A DNA stretch of 64,000 bases from JAGNDO01 sp963704975. Its GTDB lineage: Bacteria; Chloroflexota; Anaerolineae; Caldilineales; Caldilineaceae. The position numbers and the translations under genes are program-made. The notes beneath the pieces were generated by a model that saw only the letters and a list, made by a program, of their open reading frames with translations, made no database searches and had not been told where the DNA came from. Each line of letters begins with the position of its first letter. Positions within the stretch are counted from its first letter, which is position 1. This document shows positions 1 through 9,092 of this stretch, piece after piece. Location of the stretch: the NCBI GenBank assembly GCA_963704975.1, contig CAVPIK010000031.1, forward strand, positions 248,001 through 312,000. The letters are read 5' to 3'.

Positions 1-1739
1 GGGTGGTGGTGCGTTCGCTGCCGTTTTCGCTGAGAATGTGCTTGTTGACGGTGTAATGTTGGTCGCCAAAGGCGGCCAGTTGGGGCAGATGGGTGATGCA
101 CAGCACCTGGTGCATGGCGGATGCGGCCTGGCTCGACGACGTCCGCGGGCGGCTGGCTGTCGGTGAGCCGCCACAGTTTTTTGCCCACGATGCCGCCCAC
201 GCGCCCGCCGATGCCCTGGTCGATCTCGTCGAAGATCAGGGTGGGGGTGGCGTCGGCGTAGGCCAGGACGCTTTTCAGGGCCAGCATCAGCCGGGCGGTT
301 TCGCCGCCGGAGGCGACTTTGGCCAGGGGTTTGAGGGGTTCGCCAGGGTTGGCGCTGATCAGAAATTCCACTTTGTCGATGCCTGTGGCGTCAAAGGCCA
401 CCCGGCGACCATCGGCCAAAAAGGCCCCGTCGGCATGGTCGGCTGTGGGCCAGATCGACGCCAAACTGGGCCTTTTCCATCTTGAGATCGGCCAATTCGA
501 CTTCCACTTGGCGGGCCATGCGTTCCCCGGCTGCCTTTCGTTGAGCACTCAAGGTCGTGCCCAACTGCCCCACCTGCCGCAAATAGTGACTCTCCTCTTC
601 TTCGAGGGCAGCTGTCTTGACCTCCCAATTCCCCAATTCATCCAATTCGGCCTGGGCCTGCGCGGCCAAAAGCAATCACCGCGGGGATGTCGTCGCCGTA
701 TTTGCGTTTGAGGGTGTCGATCAGTTCCAGGCGATTTTCCACCGTGGCCAGGCGGGACGGGTTGAATTCCAGCTCGTCGGCGTAGTCTTGGACCGAACGG
801 GCCAGATCGCCCAGTTGTTCCACCAAGGTCTGGCCCTGGGTGGCGACCTCGGCCATGTCCGGGTCGATGCGTTCCAATTTGTCCAGGCGGCCCACGGCCT
901 CGCTGACCAGATCGATGGCGGCGGGCATCTCGCCGTCCCCGTCGCTGAGGATGCCGGTGACGGCCTGGGCCAATTTGAGCAGGGATTCGGCGTTGCTCAG
1001 GCGGCGGCGCTCGCTTTCCAGGGCCTCGTCCTCGCCGGGGCGCAGGTGTGGCGGCGGCGATCTCTTCGGCTTGGTAGCTGAGCATGTCCACCCGCTGGGC
1101 GATGGTGCGGGCATCCTGGCGCAGACGGTGGAGTTCGCTGCGCACCCGGCGCAGCTTGGCCACTTCCTCGGCCACCTGGTTGCGCAGGGGCATCAGCCCG
1201 GCGTAGCGGTCGAGCAGGTGGATGTGGGTGCGGGGTTTGAGCAGGGTGAGGTGTTCGCCCTGGCCGTGGATGTCCACCAAATTGGCGGCCACATCGGCCA
1301 AGATCTGCAAACTGACCGCCCGGCCATTGATGCGGCAGACATTGCGCCCGGTCAGCCGCACCTCCCGGTTCAACGTCACCCAGTCCGGGTTGTCGGGATC
1401 ATTCAGCCCCTGGCTCTCCAAAAAGCCACGCACATCCCCAGCGTCGGTTCCGCTGTCGCCATCCCCTTCCCCATTGGACTCCCCATTGGACTCACCATTG
1501 TGCATTGTCCATTGTGCATTGTCCATTGGCAGTTGAAAGGTCGCCTCCACCGACGCCACCTCCGTCCCCGCCCGCACCCATTCGGCGGACGCCCGATCCC
1601 CCAGGAGCAGGCCCACGGCGTCAATGATAATGGACTTCCCCGCGCCGGTTTCGCCGGTGAGGATGTTCAACCCGGCCCCAAAGCCCAGTTGCAGGTCGTC
1701 TATGATGGCAAAGTTTCGGATGTGCAGTTCGGCTAACAC
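1..1739 (-). CDS. recN: DNA repair protein RecN, 3' part outside window, frameshifted
   Basis: RecN is the SMC-like ATPase that gathers double-strand breaks for RecA repair in the cytoplasm. The N-terminus reads LAELHIRNFAIIDDLQL, followed by the Walker A motif GETGAGKS and a DIHGQGEH segment, all typical of RecN. Coiled-coil sequence follows. The reading frame shifts near 1050, 670 and about 420, so three overlapping frames are needed to follow the protein, and the end with Walker B lies outside the window. I chose the GTG at 1739 because the ATG at 1826 would add residues made only of a dispersed repeat word. About 29 low-complexity residues (DNAQWTMHNGES and onward) are inserted in frame between strand elements of the head domain and come from the same repeat word. 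The family is certain; the integrity of the gene is not. Confidence 0.9.
1437..1532. repeat. Dispersed CACAATGGACAATG word inside recN
   Basis: The plus strand reads as alternating CATTGTGCATTGTCCATTG words, preceded by two copies of CCCCATTGGACT. The stretch is in frame with recN and encodes the QWTMHNGESNGES insert. The same word recurs at 1794-1826 and at 55433-55586. Confidence 0.8.
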
Positions 1740-1793
1740 GGAACCTCGGATTGTTGGATGGTGGATTTTTGATTTTGGATTGGGGGCGGGCTC

Positions 1794-1826
1794 TCCATTG
1801 TGCATTGTCCATTGGACAGTGTGCAT
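1794..1826. repeat. Dispersed CACAATGGACAATG word upstream of recN
   Basis: Second local copy of the word found inside recN, just upstream of the recN start. It produces a spurious N-terminal extension if the ATG at 1826 is used. Confidence 0.75.
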
Positions 1827-1911
1827 TTCATGACTCGCCCCTCGCCGTATTTTAGCACAGACGGTCGCCAGTCCTAAACGGGTGGGTGGGAACGGTTGCG
1901 GGCCGGGGCTT

Positions 1912-1941
1912 TTTACACCCTTTGGACATCGGTGCTATAAT
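1912..1941 (+). promoter_or_regulatory. Predicted sigma-70-type promoter for tatA
   Basis: TTTACA at 1912-1917 and TATAAT at 1936-1941 are separated by 18 bases, about 90 bases before the tatA start. The assignment rests on consensus match and position only. Confidence 0.6.
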
Positions 1942-2030
1942 GGTCACACATCAGCCTGATCGTTTAATCCCTCAATCTATCAATCGCTATTTTTCGGAAG
2001 CTGTTCCCTTTTTCTAAAGTGGAGGAAATT

Positions 2031-2225
2031 ATGTTTGGTCTTGGCCCTGTTGAAATGATTATCATCTTGGTGATCCTGGTTATGCTCTTTGGCGTGGGCA
2101 AGTTGCCCGAAATCGGTGGCGCCATCGGCAAGACGATCAAGGAATTCCGCAGCACGATAACGGATGACAAGAAGGAGTCCAATATCGACAAGAGCGACGA
2201 AACCCCCAAGGATGCCGCCGCCTGA
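2031..2225 (+). CDS. tatA: Twin-arginine translocase subunit TatA/E
   Basis: This 64-residue protein is the pore-forming subunit of the Tat pathway, which exports folded proteins across the cytoplasmic membrane. It has a short N-terminus (MFGLGPVEM), one transmembrane helix of about 16 residues (IIILVILVMLFGVGKLPEIG), the conserved FGxGKLPE hinge, an amphipathic helix (GGAIGKTIKEF) and a charged tail. Length and order match the family. The ATG at 2031 has GGAGG at 2021-2025 as ribosome binding site; the upstream in-frame GTG at 2019 overlaps that site and is unlikely. No tatC is visible nearby, so the gene stands alone behind its own promoter. TatA and TatE cannot be told apart here. Confidence 0.93.
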   Translation: MFGLGPVEMIIILVILVMLFGVGKLPEIGGAIGKTIKEFRSTITDDKKESNIDKSDETPKDAAA

Positions 2226-2261
2226 TCGAAGGTCTGTTCTGTTTGGTGACTGAAATAACTT

Positions 2262-2350
2262 TTTACCGCCGAGAGCGCAGAGAACCGCGGAGGGTGGTCA
2301 AGCCGCCCACCGCTTTATTCTTTGCGCTCTTTGCGTCTTTGCGGTGAAAA
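2262..2350. repeat. Intergenic inverted word repeat (CGCAAAG type)
   Basis: The left arm, ACCGCCGAGAGCGCAGAG followed by AACCGCGGAGG, faces a right arm with CTTTGCGCTCTTTGCGTCTT and TGCGGTGAA. The arms can fold into a long imperfect hairpin between tatA and the next gene. It belongs to the same style as 32956-33030 and 35857-35942. Confidence 0.7.
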
Positions 2351-2384
2351 TCTGGTCTTTCGGCAGCACTGAAAGGCTCTTTGT

Positions 2385-4481
2385 GTGAAGTTTCTGCGTT
2401 TTTTGTTGCTTGTCGCCCTGCTGCTGGTCGCCTACTTGGGCCAGCTTCTTCTCGACACCAGCCTTCTAACCGATCTCCCATTCCTCTCTACAATCCAGCA
2501 GTTGCCCGGTTTGCCCGCCCTGTTGAGTCTGCCCCGAACAGAGGTGATCAACTGGGGGGCCGGATTTTTGGTGGTCGCAGGCGTGATTTTTGGTCTGTTG
2601 GCCACCGCTTGGCCGCGCCTTCCCGCCACATCACTTTTCACCCAAAAAAGCGCCAACGGGTCGGGATCAGCAAGATTTGGATTTTCTGCCCTGGTCGTTG
2701 GCCCTGATTTTAGGTGGTTTCAATATGGGCTGGATCGCTACTGGCCATGTTGAATCTGGACTGACTCTTGGGGTATGGATCCTGGGGGCGGTGGCGGTAC
2801 TGGTAGGTGGTTGGCTCCTGTCTGGAGATGGCAGGGGGCCAGAGACGCTTGGCAGGGAGGGCGAAGACCAACTCGCCGAGACCGTGATCCCCGAAGCCGG
2901 ATGGCCCGTGTTGGTGGTGATTTTGGCCGTGGTGCTCTTGGTCTCGCTGTGGCGGCTGGCAGATCTGCCCGTGGAAGATTGACGGCGACACGGCCAGCCA
3001 CGGTCTGCAAGCCCTGGAGATGGTCAGCGGGCGGGAGAGCCGTCATCTTTGCACCGGGGTGGGCCAATATCCCTCTGTTGGCCTTTGTCCCCGCCGCCCT
3101 GGGCATGATGTTCAGCGACAATCTGCTGGTCGGCCTGCGCCTGGCCGGGGTCTATGCCGGGCTGTTGACCGTCTTTGGCACTTGGCTGCTGGGCTGCGAG
3201 ATCTTCCGCCGTCCGCCCCGCTTTGGGCCCAACGGCGAAGTGATCGACGACGATGGGCGCTGGGGCGCGCTGATGGCCGCCGGGGTGGTGGCCGGCTCCG
3301 TGGTCCTGCTCCACTATAGCCGCATCCCCGAATATCTGGAGCCGGTGGGCTGGGGCGCCCTGGGCCTGTGGGCCTATTTGCGGGGGCTGCGTACCCGAGA
3401 TCCCTTGGCCCTGGCCGCCAGCGGGTTGCTGATTGGGGTGGCGACCAGCTTCTATTTCAGCGGGCGGGTCTTCGTGCCCGTGGTGGGGGTGTGGAGCCTG
3501 GGCGTGCTGCTCTTGCGCCGAGATTGGCTGCGGGTGCAGGGTGCGGGGACGGGTTGGCAAGGGCTGGGCGTGTGGGCCGTGGGCTTTGCCGCCATGCTCA
3601 GTCCCCAAATTGGCTATTGGCTGCAACTGCCCCAGGCCTTCATGGAGCGCACGGTGGAAGTCTCCATTTTCAACCCGGACACTTTCCAACATCTTTCCGG
3701 CGTCTTTGGCGTGGATACCCAGTTGGGCATCTTTTTGGGCAGTCTGCGTCAGACCGTGCTGACCTTCAACCTCTTTGCGGACATGAGTTCCCACTTTGGC
3801 TTCGAAGGCCCCATGCTCAACAGCTATCTCTCGCCCATGCTTGCCTTGGGCGTCGGGGTGGCCCTGGTCTATCTCTTCCGTATTCACGGATGGCTGCTGA
3901 TCTCCTGGTTTGCCGGGGTGGTCCTGGCTGGGGCGCTGACCATCGATGCGCCCACGTGGAGCCGCATGTTGCCCATCCTCCCCGTGGTCGGCCTGCTCGT
4001 GGCTCTGGGGCTGGATCGTCTGCGGGTCAGCTTGGTGGAATCCGGTGGCCTGTGGCTGGATCAGGTGACGGTTTTGGGGGCTGTGGGGCTGATCCTGCTC
4101 ACCGGTGCCCAAAATTTTGTCAGCTACACAGACGCTATGGGCTACGAGGCGGATCAACCTAGCTATGTGGGTCGGGCCGCCGCCCAATTGCCCGTGGACC
4201 AACCCATTTGGGTCTATGTGGGCAGTGCGCCAGACAATGGCCATTGGGTCGATCGAGTGCCCCAATTCCTCAGCGGCCAGCCCTACAACCATCGCCCCGG
4301 CGCGGACATCGGCCCCGGCCAGTGGGAAGCCGTGCTCACGCCGGGCAGCTCCATCTTCTTCCACCGGGATGACGAAGCCGTGCTGGCCCAGGTCATGGCC
4401 CGCTTTCCTGATGGCCAGATCCAGATGTGGCGGGATAAAGAGGCCAATCCCATGTTCTTTGCCTATACTTTGCGGAACTAG
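2385..4481 (+). CDS. Polytopic membrane protein, glycosyltransferase family 39-like, frameshifted
   Basis: The protein is a large integral membrane protein of the ArnT/PMT-like (GT39, DPM-dependent) kind, which transfers sugars from polyprenyl carriers on the outer face of the membrane. It starts at GTG 2385 with a hydrophobic helix (MKFLRFLLLVALLLVAYLGQ). The frame then changes near 2640 and again near 2985. The segment after the second shift, beginning around the ALGMMFSDNLLVGLRLAGVY region, has about ten hydrophobic helices typical of the family, and a soluble C-terminal part follows from about 4150. The assignment to GT39 rests on overall architecture and the DGDTASHG-like first loop, read across the frameshift, so it is moderate. 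The stop is followed at once by a GC-rich repeat. No clear operon partner is seen. Confidence 0.6.
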
Positions 4482-4483
4482 CC

Positions 4484-4553
4484 CCCCGGCCCCCAATTCT
4501 GGGGGAGGTCGTCCACAGTTCCCCCCAAAGTTGGGGGGTTAGGGGGGCGATGG
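4484..4553. repeat. G/C word inverted repeat (CCCCCAATTCTGGGGG type)
   Basis: Contains a 24-base block, 4484-4507, built around CCCCCAATTCTGGGGGAG that is identical to 59320-59343. A second inverted pair follows (CCCCCCAAAGTTGGGGGG). It starts two bases after the preceding stop codon and may fold like a terminator, but it has no T tract. Confidence 0.7.
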
Positions 4554-4575
4554 GCGCTTTGAAACCCTACCATTT

Positions 4576-4604
4576 TTGATGAAACCCCTGCTACGTGCTA
4601 TACT
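4576..4604 (+). promoter_or_regulatory. Predicted promoter for secG
   Basis: TTGATG at 4576-4581 and TATACT at 4599-4604 are separated by 17 bases, about 80 bases before secG. Confidence 0.5.
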
Positions 4605-4686
4605 TTTTGACTGTGCCCAAAGTAGGCGCGTAATTATCCGAGCTATCAGCTAATCGCTACCAGCTATCAATTACCGAGGAGTTCCC

Positions 4687-4920
4687 ATGTCCTTTACCGA
4701 CTATCTCATGATCGCCACAATCATCGTCTCCATTGCCCTGACGACCGTGGTGTTGATCCAGGCCCAGGACGCCGGGCTGGGCAACATGTTTGGCGGCGAC
4801 AGCAGCATCTATCGCACCCGCCGGGGCTTTGAGAAGACGATCTTCAATGTCACCATCGGCTTGGCCGGGCTGTTCATGCTCCTGAGCCTGCTGACCGTGA
4901 TCTTGCAGAACCGCTTCTAA
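4687..4920 (+). CDS. secG: Preprotein translocase subunit SecG
   Basis: SecG is the small accessory subunit of the SecYEG channel in the cytoplasmic membrane. This 77-residue protein has the family layout. A first helix (YLMIATIIVSIALTTVVLIQ) is followed by the conserved cytoplasmic loop with QAQDAGLGNMFGGDSS and an arginine-rich turn, then by a second helix (FNVTIGLAGLFMLLSLLTVI). The start is preceded by a GAGGAG ribosome binding site. The gene is intact. It lies alone between a repeat-filled gap and the following binding protein gene, which itself needs export or membrane insertion, though no functional link is implied. Confidence 0.95.
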   Translation: MSFTDYLMIATIIVSIALTTVVLIQAQDAGLGNMFGGDSSIYRTRRGFEKTIFNVTIGLAGLFMLLSLLTVILQNRF

Positions 4921-5058
4921 GCTGTTGGGCGACCGACCTCGCCTGAAATAGGTCCAATCCGCGCAAACCCACAGGCGGCATTCAGATCCGAATGCCGCTT
5001 CTGTGATCTTAGAAGCTGTCACCCCCGATACAGGCCAGCTTTTTCAAGGGATGGATGC

Positions 5059-6820
5059 ATGCCCAACCAACCCAATCAACCCACCTTTCACGCCGAATCA
5101 AATGATGGATATGCCGACTCGCCGGGCACTGCGCCTCTGGGCCGGTATATCCGCTGGCAGGCCCTGTTGGCCTTGCTTGGCATCATCGCCCTCACTTCGT
5201 TGTTGGGCTATTCGGCCTACAACGTCAGCACGGTCTTGGTGGCGGATCGGGGCGGCGTCTTCCGGGAAGGGGTGGCGGGCAATCCCCAGACCATCAACCC
5301 CCTGCTCTGCCAAATGCACGAAGTGGACCAGGATCTGTGCGCCCTGCTCTTTCGGGGGCTGACCAAGTTCAACAAGGCCGGCGAGGTCAAGCCGGATCTG
5401 GCCGATTTCTGGACCGTGACCCCGGATGGCCTGACCTATACCTTCCATCTGAGAGCGGAACAATATTGGCACGACGGCCAGCCGGTCACCGCCGCCGATG
5501 TGATCTTCACCGTGCAGGTGATGCAAGATCCCGACTTCCCCGGCGTGCCGGATCTGGCTGAATTGTGGCGGGCGGTGGAGGTGGAGCAGGTGGACGATCT
5601 GACCGTGCGCTTTGTGCTGGCCCAAGCCTTTGCTCCCTTCCAAAACTACACCACCATCGGTCTGCTGCCCAAGCACCTGTGGGAAGGGACGCCCGTGGCC
5701 GAGCTTGGGGCCAACCAACTCAACGCCTCCCCGGTGGGGACCGGTCCCATGCGGGTAACAGAGGTGACAGCGGATCACATTCGCCTGGAACCCAGTCCCT
5801 TTTATGGCGACAGCACCCCCTACATCTCCGCCTTGGAATTTCACTTTTATCCCGACTATCCCAGCCTTTTTGCCGCCTATCAACAGGGCGAAATTGACGG
5901 CATCAGCCGCATTTTGCCCACCGAACTGCCCTTGGCCCAAGAGCGGGACGATCTACAGCTTTTCAGCGCGGTCGAGGCCGGATATGTGGTGGTGGTCTTC
6001 AATCTGCGCAACGCGGATGTGCCCTTTTTTCAGGACAAAACCGTGCGCCAAGCCCTGGCCTATGGCACGGACCGGGCGCGCTTGATCGAGGTGGCGGCCC
6101 AGGGCCAAGGTGTGCTGGCCCAAAGTCCCTTGCTGGCAGAGAGCTGGGCCTACAATCCTGATGTCAAAACCTACCCGTATAATCCCGAATTGGCCAGCCA
6201 ACTGCTGGATGCATCGGGGTGGATCGACAGCAACGGCGATGGCGTGCGGGAGCGGGATGGTCGGCTGCTCAGCTTTGTGCTCTTGACCAACGAAGACGAC
6301 TGTCCACCGTCGGCTGATCGAAGAGATGGCGGCAGATTGGCGCAAGATCGGCGTGCAGGCCGTGCCGCAACCGGTCAGCTTTGCCGGTCTGGTCAGCGAC
6401 TTCCTGGCTCCCCGGCGCTACGACGCCGCCCTGATCAGCTGGTCCGAACTGGCCGGCGACCCGGATCCCTATCCCCTGTGGCACAGTTCCCAGGCCGAAG
6501 AAGGGGCGCAAAACTTCAGCGGCTGGGCCAACGAGCGGGCGGATGCCATCCTGGATCGGGCGCGCACCGTGGTGGATCAGAATGAGCGCAAACAGTTTTA
6601 TCGAGAATTCCAGGACATCTTCGCCGAAGAGGTCCCGGCCCTGTTGCTCTACTACCCAATCTACACCTACGGCGTGAGCGATCGGGTCAAGAATGTGCAG
6701 ATCGGCCCCCTCAACCGCACCGCCGACCGCTTCGCCACCTTTGCAGACTGGTACATCGTCACCCGCCGGGTTCCCGCCAACCAGATCCCGACCACCGTGC
6801 CGCCCATGCCGCCGCAGTAG
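5059..6820 (+). CDS. ABC transporter substrate-binding protein, family 5 (peptide/nickel type), frameshifted
   Basis: The protein is a solute-binding protein of the DppA/OppA class (SBP_bac_5). A hydrophobic segment at about residues 33-52 (WQALLALLGIIALTSLLGYS) lacks a lipobox, so it looks like an uncleaved membrane anchor. Family landmarks follow: NPQTINPLLC, the LTYTFHLRAEQYWHDGQPVTAADVIFT strand-loop region near residue 135, and KTVRQALAYGTDR. The frame changes near 6300, after FVLLTNEDD. The remainder (EEMAADWRKIGVQAV through VPALLLYYPIYTYGV) runs in another frame to 6820, giving about 586 residues, normal for the family. No permease or ATPase genes adjoin it, so the transport partner is elsewhere. 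The substrate is unknown. Confidence 0.88.
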
Positions 6821-6918
6821 GTGAGGAGTGAAGGGGAGCGGGAGACAAGGAGATCAGATTCTCCAACCTCCTTGATCTTCCTGTCTCCAATTTCGCATCC
6901 CTGAATCCCCGCCCAAAT

Positions 6919-6947
6919 TTGACAGCCGAACCACCCTGTGATATATT
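6919..6947 (+). promoter_or_regulatory. Predicted promoter for tRNA-Leu
   Basis: TTGACA at 6919-6924 and TATATT at 6942-6947 have a 17-base spacer, 23 bases before the tRNA. A near-consensus element at the expected distance. Confidence 0.75.
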
Positions 6948-6970
6948 TCTTCGAGTCAATTGAGTGCTGT

Positions 6971-7057
<87 letters not shown>

Positions 7058-7062
7058 GACAT

Positions 7063-7100
7063 AAAAGCGTTTTGGGTGTTTGCCCAGAACGCTTTTTTTT
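7063..7100 (+). terminator. Intrinsic terminator after tRNA-Leu
   Basis: AAAAGCGTTTTGGG pairs with CCCAGAACGCTTTT across a six-base loop and runs into eight T residues. Confidence 0.9.
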
Positions 7101-7170
7101 GTTATACTTTCTGAAAGTTTATGTGTTTCCCGCCTCTTTGTGCGATTTGTCCCTTGTGAGCAAACCAGTT

Positions 7171-7644
7171 ATGCAAATGTCCTCGGTATCCGGCCCCGCT
7201 AAACCGGCTGTGACGCCCCAACAACGCACCCAGTTTTTCATCTTCTTGCTGATCGGCTTCTGCTTGGTCTTTGCCATCAGCTATTCGGGGCGCGTGTTGG
7301 CCAAAATTCGCATGGACAATGGCGTGGTGGCCCAGATTGAGGAAAATCAGCTGGCCCAGGAGCGCACGGCCCAATTGCACGCCCGCCTGACCTATGTGCA
7401 AAGCGACGCCTACGCCGAAGAAAAGGCCCGGGAAGAGTTTAGCATGGCCCAGCCCGGGGACCGCAAGGTGGTGATCCTCCCCCAACCCGCCGCCTCAACC
7501 GAGGCCGTCCCAGCCCCGATCCTGGTTGCTCCTCCTGGCCCTGGCCCAACCCTCACCCAGCCCCAACCCGCATCCACCACCGTACCCCGTGTGGACACAG
7601 GGTTGCCCATCTGGCGTCAGTGGATGGCGCTCTTCTTTCCCTAA
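7171..7644 (+). CDS. Septum formation initiator family protein (FtsB/DivIC-like)
   Basis: FtsB/DivIC proteins are bitopic membrane proteins of the cell division complex. After a short cytoplasmic N-terminus there is one helix (FFIFLLIGFCLVFAISYSG). A coiled-coil stretch (VVAQIEENQLAQERTAQLHARL) follows, then the family-typical end of the domain (SDAYAEEKAREEFSMAQPGDRKVVIL). The C-terminal 60 residues are proline-rich. ATG 7171 is preferred; GTG 7156 in the same frame is an alternative. Longer starts would overlap the tRNA terminator. The gene is intact at about 157 residues. No division genes are adjacent. Confidence 0.8.
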   Translation: MQMSSVSGPAKPAVTPQQRTQFFIFLLIGFCLVFAISYSGRVLAKIRMDNGVVAQIEENQLAQERTAQLHARLTYVQSDAYAEEKAREEFSMAQPGDRKVVILPQPAASTEAVPAPILVAPPGPGPTLTQPQPASTTVPRVDTGLPIWRQWMALFFP

Positions 7645-7725
7645 CCTTTCCATCGGCCCTTTCCCTCGGCCCAAAGACGTTGGCCTGTCCACCATGGTTT
7701 GATGTGATTTTGATGCAGGCCCTAT

Positions 7726-7754
7726 TTGACCGCGACCCGCAATCGTGGTATAGT
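7726..7754 (+). promoter_or_regulatory. Predicted promoter for the tRNA-fMet region
   Basis: TTGACC at 7726-7731 and TATAGT at 7749-7754 have a 17-base spacer and end 12 bases before the tRNA. Confidence 0.7.
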
Positions 7755-7766
7755 ATCTGAAGTTAA

Positions 7767-7838
<72 letters not shown>

Positions 7839-7847
7839 CCTAACAAA

Positions 7848-7881
7848 CAAGCCGCCGGCCGTAGTCTAGGTCGGCGGCTTG
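7848..7881 (+). terminator. Hairpin between the two CAT tRNAs
   Basis: CAAGCCGCCG and CGGCGGCTTG form a strong stem with no T tract after it. It may be a weak terminator or a processing hairpin between the tRNAs. Confidence 0.5.
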
Positions 7882-7886
7882 TATAT

Positions 7887-7963
7887 GGCGACGTAGCTCA
7901 GTTGGTTAGAGCGAGCGACTCATAATCGCTAGGTCGCTGGTTCAAGTCCAGCCGTCGCCACCA
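7887..7963 (+). tRNA. tRNA with anticodon CAT, Ile2 (lysidine type) or elongator Met
   Basis: The acceptor stem GGCGACG pairs with CGTCGCC, and CCA is encoded at 7961-7963. The anticodon loop CTCATAA gives CAT. The anticodon and T arms (GCGACTCATAATCGCT, GGTCGCTGGTTCAAGTCCAG) resemble bacterial tRNA-Ile2, whose C34 is converted to lysidine by TilS. The 5' half (GTAGCTCAGTTGGTTAGAGC) resembles elongator tRNA-Met. I lean to Ile2 but cannot decide by eye. Confidence 0.88.
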
Positions 7964-7972
7964 GTGCCATTT

Positions 7973-8004
7973 ACGGTCGCCCGCAGTTTTGGGTGGCCGT
8001 TTTT
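7973..8004 (+). terminator. Intrinsic terminator after the tRNA pair
   Basis: ACGGTCGCCC pairs with GGGTGGCCGT (two G-T pairs) and is followed by TTTTT. Confidence 0.75.
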
Positions 8005-8088
8005 GCGTTTTGGGGGAAAGGTAGGAGGAAACGTGAACCATCGTCTTGCAGAAGATCGCGGCCAACTGAGAATAGAAAGGAGACTATT

Positions 8089-8157
8089 ATGCCCGCTGAC
8101 CTGATCACCCACACCGAAGACTCACCCCACTCATTTGACCAAGCCATAGGGAGCTAG
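8089..8157 (+). CDS. Short ORF (22 residues) upstream of the SDR gene
   Basis: MPADLITHTEDSPHSFDQAIGS starts at an ATG with a good AAAGGAG site seven bases upstream and stops four bases before the SDR start. It could be a leader peptide, or the SDR gene may use its ribosome binding site after a local rearrangement. No homology is recognised. Confidence 0.3.
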   Translation: MPADLITHTEDSPHSFDQAIGS

Positions 8158-8161
8158 ATCC

Positions 8162-8962
8162 ATGACAGTGCACCAAACACCGCAGGTAGACAGGGATCTG
8201 TTTGATCTTTCCGGAAAAGTTGCCCTGGTGACGGGCGGCAGCAGCGGCATAGGCAAAGCCATGGCGGCCGGATTGGCCCGCTACGGTGCCCGGGTGGCCA
8301 TCGCCGGACGCAGTCTTGCCCGCTGCGAAGAGGCTGCCGCGGACCTGCGCAGCAACGATGCCGAGATTCTCGTCGTCCCCACAGACGTGGCCGACCCGGA
8401 CCAGGTAGAGAAGATGGTGGCTCGTGTGGTGGCGGAGTGGGGGCGCCTCGACATCCTGATCAACAGCGCCGGTGTCTCCCAGGGCGTGCCAGCCCTGGAG
8501 ATGTCGCCCGATGAGTGGCGGCGGGTGACGAGCATCGACCTGGACGGCGCTTTTTTCTGCTGCCAAGCCGCCGGGCGGGTGATGCGGGAGCAGGGTGGCG
8601 GCTCCATCATCAACATCACCTCGATTTCGGGTCTGCTGGGCTATGCCGACCAGGCCGCCTATTGTGCGGCCAAGGGCGGATTGACCATGCTTACCCGGGC
8701 CCTGGCCGTAGAGTGGGCAACGCACAAGATCCGCGTGAACGCCATTGCACCCACCTGGTTCTACACGCCCATCAGTGCCCACATTCTGGACGTCCCAGAG
8801 CAACTGGCGGACAAGCTGCGTACGATCCCCATTGGCCGCGTCGGTCAGGACGCGGACATCGCCGGGGCGGCGGTTTTCCTGGCATCGGACGCATCCGGCT
8901 ACGTCACCGGCCACATCATGACCGTTGACGGCGGCAAGTTCGCCATGCTGGGCGAATGGTGA
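8162..8962 (+). CDS. Short-chain dehydrogenase/reductase (SDR)
   Basis: A classical SDR oxidoreductase of 266 residues, NAD(P)-dependent and cytoplasmic. The cofactor motif TGGSSGIG lies near residue 24. NSAG lies near 102, the catalytic serine in ITSISG near 152, and the catalytic pair YCAAK near 165. A C-terminal VTGHIMTVDGG completes the family signature. Sequence style (DLSGKVALVTGGSSGIGKAMA) is close to gluconate 5-dehydrogenase-like and 3-oxoacyl-ACP reductase-like SDRs, but the substrate cannot be assigned. The gene is intact, has no operon partner downstream (next gene convergent), and ends in a strong hairpin. Confidence 0.9.
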   Translation: MTVHQTPQVDRDLFDLSGKVALVTGGSSGIGKAMAAGLARYGARVAIAGRSLARCEEAAADLRSNDAEILVVPTDVADPDQVEKMVARVVAEWGRLDILINSAGVSQGVPALEMSPDEWRRVTSIDLDGAFFCCQAAGRVMREQGGGSIINITSISGLLGYADQAAYCAAKGGLTMLTRALAVEWATHKIRVNAIAPTWFYTPISAHILDVPEQLADKLRTIPIGRVGQDADIAGAAVFLASDASGYVTGHIMTVDGGKFAMLGEW

Positions 8963-8972
8963 ATCGGCTGCC

Positions 8973-9005
8973 GGGGACCCAGGCCGAAAGTGCGCCTGGG
9001 TCCCC
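8973..9005. terminator. Hairpin between convergent genes
   Basis: A perfect 12-bp stem, GGGGACCCAGGC with GCCTGGGTCCCC, around a nine-base loop, 10 bases after the SDR stop. No T tract follows, so it may act as a bidirectional mRNA end. Confidence 0.6.
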
Positions 9006-9092
9006 GAATTCCCCGTGTTTTGTGCCATAGCCAACCGGTTGAATTTCGCCAAAAACCAACACGGCCTCCTCGTTGACAGTCAGTCAGACTCC

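Noticed and set aside
3024..4496. A 490-codon minus-strand frame opposite the GT39-like gene
   Set aside because: Composition is that of an antisense shadow; the plus strand encodes membrane helices.
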